A stretch of 9,409 nt of DNA, from the NCBI GenBank assembly GCA_018648945.1, contig JABGQJ010000269.1:1-9409 (forward strand), in the 5' to 3' direction. Numbering within the stretch: position 1 is the stretch's first letter; each line of letters starts with the position of its first letter. Source of the stretch: Victivallales bacterium (GTDB taxonomy: Bacteria > Verrucomicrobiota > Lentisphaeria > Oligosphaerales > Lenti-02). The position numbers and the translations under genes are program-made. Of this stretch, positions 1-6,300 are shown piece by piece. Below the pieces are notes generated by a model that was not told the DNA's origin, did no database searches, and was given only the letters and a program-made list of their open reading frames with translations.

Positions 1-1
1 C

Positions 2-139
2 TGCATGACTGGCCAGAAGGTCGATATCCCCCTCGACAGTGCCGTGTTCGAGGCCCATCTCAAGAAGCTCATCGCCGACTCCACCTTCCAGAAGCAGACC
101 GACAAGGCCGGCAGTACCGATCTCAAGGGCTCCTTCTAG
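2..139 (+). CDS. C-terminal end of a gene entering from the left, probably a Gfo/Idh/MocA-type oxidoreductase
   Basis: An open frame runs from the left edge to a TAG at 137-139 and gives 45 residues (CMTGQKVDIPLDSAVFEAHL... ending KGSF). It is followed directly by a strong terminator, which supports it as a real gene end. The pattern C-x-TG-x-x-V-D-I-P-L-D followed by an amphipathic helix (FEAHLKKLI) resembles the extreme C-terminus of Gfo/Idh/MocA NAD(P)-dependent sugar/inositol oxidoreductases. In that family a 'TGkpVdlPLD' strand and a final helix close the C-terminal domain. The Rossmann nucleotide-binding fold and catalytic residues lie outside the window, so the family assignment rests on this tail alone. 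The ATG at 5-7 is internal and not a start. The gene converges on the giant membrane-protein gene and is unlikely to share its regulation. Coding status is fairly sure; the family is tentative. Confidence 0.6.
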   Translation, partial: CMTGQKVDIPLDSAVFEAHLKKLIADSTFQKQTDKAGSTDLKGSF

Positions 140-160
140 CCCTCCCTTTCCTCTTCCACG

Positions 161-200
161 AAGCCGGCGACAGGCCCCACCCGTCGCCGGCTTTCTCTTT
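161..200 (+). terminator. Rho-independent terminator of the left-hand gene
   Basis: A perfect 11-bp stem (AAGCCGGCGAC at 161-171 with GTCGCCGGCTT at 183-193) closes an 11-nt loop. It is followed by the pyrimidine tract TCTCTTT within 194-200. It begins 21 nt after the TAG at 137-139, the normal place for an intrinsic terminator of the + strand gene. Read on the minus strand the stem is followed by CGTGGAAGAGG, which lacks a U-run, so it should act mainly in the + direction. Confidence 0.85.
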
Positions 201-253
201 GCCCCCTTGCGGACCCAAGGCCTTCTGCTTGGCTCCCGAACTCCGCGGCGGTG

Positions 254-316
254 CGCCAGCAGTGGCAGTCGGCTGGCGGAACGGGTTGCCGCATCGCGGT
301 GATCGTGCCGCCAGCC
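254..316. repeat. Overlapping, mutually exclusive inverted repeats in the convergent intergenic region
   Basis: CGCCAGC (254-260) can pair with GCTGGCG (272-278) across an 11-nt loop. The same central segment, as GGCTGGCGG (271-279), can instead pair with CCGCCAGCC (308-316) across 28 nt, and that spacer holds a small CCGC-ATC-GCGG hairpin (289-299). The two long stems cannot form together. The stretch carries no convincing gene. It could be the remnant of a dispersed palindromic element, or structured RNA at the ends of the two convergent transcripts. The pairing is directly visible; any function is inference. Confidence 0.45.
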
Positions 317-328
317 CTATCGAGGGGT

Positions 329-373
329 CCGGGGAGACGCGTCTCCCCGGTGGGGTTTCGGGGCAGCGCCCCG
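329..373 (-). repeat. Paired GC-rich palindromes just downstream of the giant gene, possibly its transcription stop
   Basis: Two hairpins lie back to back. Positions 329-350 form a perfect 22-bp palindrome (CCGGGGAGACG and its reverse complement), and 359-364/368-373 form CGGGGC-AGC-GCCCCG. In the direction of the giant gene they begin 10 nt after its TAG. Neither is followed by a U-run, so a classical intrinsic terminator is not shown; they may stabilise the mRNA 3' end or stall polymerase. The GGGGCGCTGCCCC...ACCCC...GGGG layout resembles the dispersed GC-rich intergenic palindromes (REP-like) seen in many high-GC genomes. A single window cannot show whether it is repeated elsewhere. Confidence 0.55.
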
Positions 374-383
374 GCTCTTCCTC

Positions 384-3300
384 CTACTCCCACGTCCCCA
401 GCTTGGCTCCCAGGGCCCGGAGCTTGGCGATCAGCTCCTCCCGGTGCAGTTTGTAGTAGAGCGAACCGGCGATCAGGCACAGCGACACCACCAGCACCAG
501 CACGCCCACCAGAGTCATCACCGCTCCCCGTTCCAGACGGATCAACACCCGGTACAAGAGAGCGCCCAGATCGACGACGAAACCAGTGAATCCCAGGTAG
601 AGATAGGCCCGGATCCGGGTGAACGCGGCCACCCCCATGCAGAACAGGCAGAGCAGGGCAAGCACGAGGATGTGGACCAGGCTGAGCTTCCCGTCGGCGA
701 TCACGTAGTAGGCGGTGCTGCCCAGCATGGCTAGCAGGGCGGCCGCCCGGACCGTGTTCCGGTCTTGAGGCCTCATGCGCTCGCCAAAGAGATGCACCAG
801 CAGCAATACTCCCAGCCCCACCGGTATCACATAGGCATAGGCCTGGCGCAGTTGCAGGTGGGTGCCGAAGGCGATCAGACAGAAGGCCACCGTGCCGAAG
901 ACTGCCGCCCCACGGTAGGGCGATCCCTTCTCGTGCCGTCCCAGATAGGCGAACTGCAGCGAATGGACCGCTGTCAGCAACAAGGGCAGGTCCGTTCCCC
1001 AGAATCCGTGGGAGAGAAGCCAGGCGGTATTGGCGAGGGGCAAGGCCCAGAACAAGGCGCTCAGTGGTCGTCGCGCGTAGTCTGGTTGTCGCGAGAAGAC
1101 CCGTTCCAGGGCGCAGATCGCTGATGACAGCGCCAGTCCCGCCCAGAGATCCCACTCGGCCTGCCAGACTTCCGCAAGGAGAAGCTGGGTCCGGATCGTG
1201 TAGAGCCCGAGGAAGAACGCCGCCAGTGCGACCACCACTGGTCCGGTCTCCCGCCGCCGGGCTCCGGTGCTCCACCACCCCCATGCCACGGCGGCGCACA
1301 AGGCCGCGCACGCAATCAGGTCCCAACCACCGGTATCGCTGCGGACACTGGTGACGAAGGCAATGAGCGTGACCACGATCAGCACCGCCATGTCCACTGT
1401 CTGTTCTCGCTCGCGGAGCCAGAGGACTGCCGTATCGAACCGTCTGGTGGCCTGCGGGCGATGACGTTCCCAGAGCGCGGTAATGCGACCTTGCCAGACT
1501 GTCAGCGGCGCCACGATCAGCACCCCATAGGCGGCCGCAAGACAGGCTCGGGCGACGACTGGCGCATCAAGCGAAGGCGCAGATCCGAGGAACCACCAGA
1601 AGCCCAGCCATCCAGGGACCAGGAACAGGAGGGCGGCAGGAGTCGCATCCGGCACGTGATCCGCCTTCTCCCGCAGGGGGGCCAAAGCGTAGAGTGCGGC
1701 CTCCAGAGCCATGCCGATCAGCCCCGCTGTGCTCCCCGGTCCACTGTAGCAGATCTGGGCGAAGACCAGCAGAACCAGGGCCTGCGATCCGGCCCCAGCC
1801 TGCTCCCGAAGACGACCGCGCAGGAGCTTGTCGGTCAGCAGCAGTGCGGCCCAGAGCCCCAAGAGAACCCAGATCACCATGCTTCTTGGCAGATGGCTCG
1901 GGGTCAGAAAATCCAGATGGATACTCACGACCATTTCCACGAGGGCGATCCCCCCAAGCCAGCGCGTGCCGCTAGTAGCGGCCGCATGGATCAGGACCGA
2001 GGCGGCTCCGGCCAGAAGCGGCGCGCTGGCATGGCTGCCCAATCCGCCATTCAGGACGATCCACAGCACGACAACTTGGCTTGCTACGCACGCGAAGCCT
2101 CGCCAGCATGCGGCCACTTGGTCGGCAAACGTGTCCCCAACCAGGCACCGGCGAAGCGTGGGGGAGGCGATCAGGCCAAGCCAGATGTGCGCCAAGGCAA
2201 GCAACCAGACAGTGGCTGGCAGGAAGACCGAGTCGAAGCACCAAGTCAATGGCCACTGGGCCACGACCGCATACAGCCCGGTCGCGAGCAAGGGCCCCGC
2301 CGCTAAGGCTGCGGTCCGGTGTCGGTGCTTCGCGGCCAACCTCGCCAGGATGATGCCGGCGACGAGGGGAACCAGGGCGTGGGTATGGAAATGGGCCAAC
2401 CACCGCACCGGCGCGGGGAAGCAAAGCCAGCGGTACAGGGGCGGCGCAAGGTGGAGCAGCAGTGGCGCACAGGCCGCCCAAAACACCAGCTCCAGGTTGA
2501 GCTTACGCCAGGATTCCGGCTGTCGCTCTTGCAGCTCGGCTAACACCAGGAGAAGTCCTGCGGGCAGTAGCAGGGCACTGAGCGCCCACTGTGGTTGGCG
2601 AAGGAACGGCACCGCCATGCTCAGGGCGGCCGCCGCCACTGCCAGGGAGATTGGTTGGGCGAGGGCAAACTGGGTTTCTCCCTCGATCTCGCGGAAGCGG
2701 CGGAACGGGAAGGCCGCAACCAACGCGCAGAGGCCGGACAGAATGCAGCGGACCGATGTGGTCTCGGCTAGCCCAGGGGAGTTGAGGTAGCCGATGGCCA
2801 AGAGGACCAGGAGAAGTGCCGCCGGTGTGGCGCACAGCCAGCGGCGCGTGGTGGCGGGCCAGGAGCCCCGCGATGCAAAGACGACCAGTTCCGCAAGGAT
2901 CACGGCTGTTGCTAGGCCGAGAACGACGAGGTGCAGTTCTCCGGCTCCAAGGGGTCTCAGCCATGGTCCGAGGAACACGCGCACCGTCAGCACGCACCCA
3001 GCGATCAGCAGGGGGCCCGTCGCATAGGCGGCGGCCTGATGTTGGTGCCGTGTCGCCAAGCGGGCCATCAGGATGCCAGCGACAAGAGGAACCAGCGCGT
3101 GGTTGTGAAAGTGGTCGAGCCAGTATGTGGGTGCGGCGAAGCAGAGCCAGCCATACAGAGGCGGGATCAGCTGCAGCAGCAGCGGCCCAAGAAGGGCCCA
3201 GAAGACCAACTCCAGATTCAGCTTCCGCCAGGACTCCGGCTGCCGGTCCCGGACCTCGGTCAGAAGCAGGAGGAGGGTCCCAGGCAGGAGCAGGGCGCCC

Positions 3301-6300
3301 AGCGCCCATTCCGGTTGGCGAAGAAAGGGCACGGCCATGCTTAGCGAGGCTGCCGCCAATGCCAGGGAGATGGGCTGTAGAAGCGCGACTGGTCTTTCCT
3401 CTTCCATCTCGCGGGATCGGCGGAATGACACGGCCGCCACCAGGAGGCAGAGGCCGGAGATGAGACAGCGAACAGAATTGGTCTCGGCCAACCCCGGCGC
3501 AAGCAGGTAGCCGATGACCAGCAGGATGGGAATGAGCGCAGCCGGGGCGGCGCAGGCCCAGCGGGAGGTCCTGGCAGGCCAGCGTCGGCGAGCGGCAAAG
3601 GTAGCCGTTTCCGCCAGCCCGACTGCCACTGCCAGGCCGAGGCAGATCAGATGCACTTCCCCGGCACCCAGGGGTCTCAGCCACGGCCCGGCGAATACTC
3701 GCATCGCCAACACGCAGCCGAGCACCACGGTGGCCCCGGAGGCCACGAACAAAGGAACCGCCAACGCTGCGACCGGCGCAAGCGCGGCCCCCGCAAAGGC
3801 CAGCGCCGACAGGAAGGGCGCGCCCACTTGGGCTGCGGCATCGCGGTAGCTGGGGGTCGAAAGGTGAACCAAGACGCCCATACTGGCGGCGAGCACTCCC
3901 AGTGCGGTATACGGCTTGGTTGATGGCAATGGAGAAGGAGCCTGGGCCGAGACGAAGAGGGTGGGCCAGCGGCCAAATCCCCAAGTTCCCCCATGGGTGC
4001 AGGCCAACAGGATGCAGCCGAACAAGCCCAGCTTCCATGGCTGCAGGGCCGCCTCCAGCACCACCCGCGTTTCGCCTCGGGGAACGCCTATTGCGGCTAG
4101 CAGGACGCCCGTTGCAGTGACAGCGAGCAGAACCGGAATTGTCCAGCCATTGGCCCGGGCGGCTAGCAGGATGAACCCGGCGGCAACCCAGAAGTGGACC
4201 ATGCCCATGCTGCCGGGATCGATCACCTGGCCGAACATGAGCCCCCCGCACAGCACGGCCAAGGCCCCGGAGCCAAGCAAGAGTGGGGTAACCAATGCCG
4301 CACCACGCGAAAACGCTACCGTATACCAGCGTTCCGCAGCCACTGCCGAGGCGAGGACCACGATCAGCAGGCCGAGCGGAGCCAGGGATACATCGCCCAA
4401 TCCGCTGGCGTCCCCGATACGCACCGCCCCCCCCAGCCCGGCGCTGGCCGCCATGACCAGAACGAACGGGAAGAGCAACCAACCGAAGAACTGCCGACGC
4501 GTGCGCAGCCCATGCCAAGCCAGTTGCCCCGCGCAGAAACAGGCCAGGACGGCCACGGAGGAGAAGCCATCGCGGAAGAGCACCGAGAGACTCGTGACCA
4601 CCACCAGACCTACCGAAGCGACCACGAGGGTCCGCCGTGCGGGCTTCACGAGCACCTCCGCTCCCCACGCAACGCGCGGTGCCAGGTAAAGGACACCCAC
4701 CGCATGCACAACTTGGGTGGTGACGCAGAAGCAAAGGGCCACCACTTGCTCTCCGCCACGACCCAGGACCAGGTAGGTGGCCGCAACCCCAAACCCCAAC
4801 CAGAACACTCCCAGATACGCACAGAGGCGGAGCCACAGCTGGTTGATGCGGTCCAGGTAGGCAGCGCAGGCCAGCCAAGCCAGGCCGGAGATCGAGAGCG
4901 CCACGCAGGTCTGCCATTTCAGATTCCCGGCCAGCACGCGCTTCCACAGCACAAAGGTGTCGACCCGGGCGCAGAGGAACACAGCCGTGAGGAGCGCGGG
5001 GAGCGTGAAGAGAGTGTGGTTGTTGCGCAGCCAGGGGAACTGTGCCCTTTCCCACCAACTGTCGCCAGGACCGAGTTCCCGCAGGCGGGGATTGTCACGC
5101 AACCAGAAGCAGAGGCCGACGAGGATGAGGCCCCAACTGGCACTGCCCCGTCCCGATCCCCAGGAGAACTGTGGCAGCACTCGCTCCAGGAAGGTCCGCA
5201 TCTCGGGCGCGAAGATCGCGCCAACGACCGCCGCCATCGCCGCCGGCAGCAGGGAGCGTGACCAGTAGGTCGCCAGCACTAGGGCGGCGAGAATCAGGAT
5301 CGGGCCCGCCGTATCCATCCAGACCCAGACCAGTCCGGCTTCGGGGTTCAGGCGCTGGGTCAGCAACCGTACTGCCATGGCCACCATGGCACAGCCGCCG
5401 TAGACCACCAGTATGGTCGAGCGGGGACCGCGCAGGAGCGCCACGCGGCGCCCCCAATGGCCCACGCCGATCCAGATCCAGGCCAGCAGCCCCAGCCCGA
5501 ATGCCATGGTGTTCGCTGTCCCAACGTCCGCCGTCGTGTTCGTGAATCCGGCATAGGGCAATGCGATCGCCGCTGTGATCGCGGCAAGTCGCACCCAGCG
5601 CTCCGCGCGGTCTCGATAGGCAAACCAAGCGAAGGAACAGGCTGCGAGAGCGATCACCAGCACCGCAATTCGGGGGTCATGCCGGTAGTGGAACTGAGTG
5701 AACACGACAGCTACCACAGCGGCGCCTGGCAGGATGCTCTGAACTCCCGCCAGCGTGCTCTGCAGGGGCGGGTAATGCCCGGACAGCCGCCGCCAGAGGG
5801 TGGGTTCAAGCAGGACTGCTGCCAGCATCGCGACAGCCGGTCGCCACGCCACCGGGAAGCCGGGCACGAAGGCCACCGCGATGATCCCGATGGCCGCCAG
5901 GGGGACGCCGATCCAGGCATGAATGGGGTGTTGCTTTGCGGTCCCGCAGGCAATCCAGATCCCGCCGGCTAGCAGGAAGGCAACGGGGCGAATGTAGGGG
6001 AAGGGAAGGCTGAGGAGTAGCCCAAGCATGATCAGAGAGAAGCCGGCGAAGGCGGTCCGCCCATGCTCCTCTGGCCGACCGTTCGCCTTCCCCAGTCGAT
6101 GGTCTGCGAACAACGCCAGGCCGCCAGCCAGAACCACCACCAAAGTCCACACTGCGCCTGAAAGCCCGGTCTGGGCCCGCAGGTGTGCCCAGGCGACCAG
6201 TTGGAGGAACGTGCCGCAGAGCGCAACCCCATGGAACGTGGCCAGGCGCGGCTCGGGAGGCTGGTCGGGATCGTGTGCCGGGAAGGTCAAGGTGCTCCAG

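Noticed and set aside
39..302. An 87-codon plus-strand frame at the left edge
   Set aside because: It is out of frame with the real gene tail (2-139), runs through the terminator, and its translation is Ser/Pro/Arg low complexity.
136..1326. A 396-codon minus-strand frame overlapping the C-terminal part of the giant gene
   Set aside because: Low-complexity Gly/Arg/Pro translation, no recognisable motif, and it runs across the intergenic palindromes and the terminator of the neighbouring gene.
1461..2790. Long plus-strand frames opposite the giant gene
   Set aside because: Their translations are rich in Gln, Arg, Pro and Ser as expected from the complement of hydrophobic Leu/Ala/Val codons, with no ribosome-binding site or family resemblance.
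2291..3730. The duplicated region read as a transposon or a CRISPR-type array
   Set aside because: The copies are in-frame coding repeats of 720 nt without spacers, inverted ends or a transposase; they are explained by internal gene duplication.
2503..5058. An 851-codon open frame on the minus strand overlapping the giant gene
   Set aside because: It lies inside the giant gene in another frame, its translation is rich in Arg, Gly, Pro and Ala with no hydrophobic pattern or domain, and it carries no start context. Long antisense or off-frame openings are expected in DNA this GC-rich. The giant frame shows the coherent protein, including the internal duplication.
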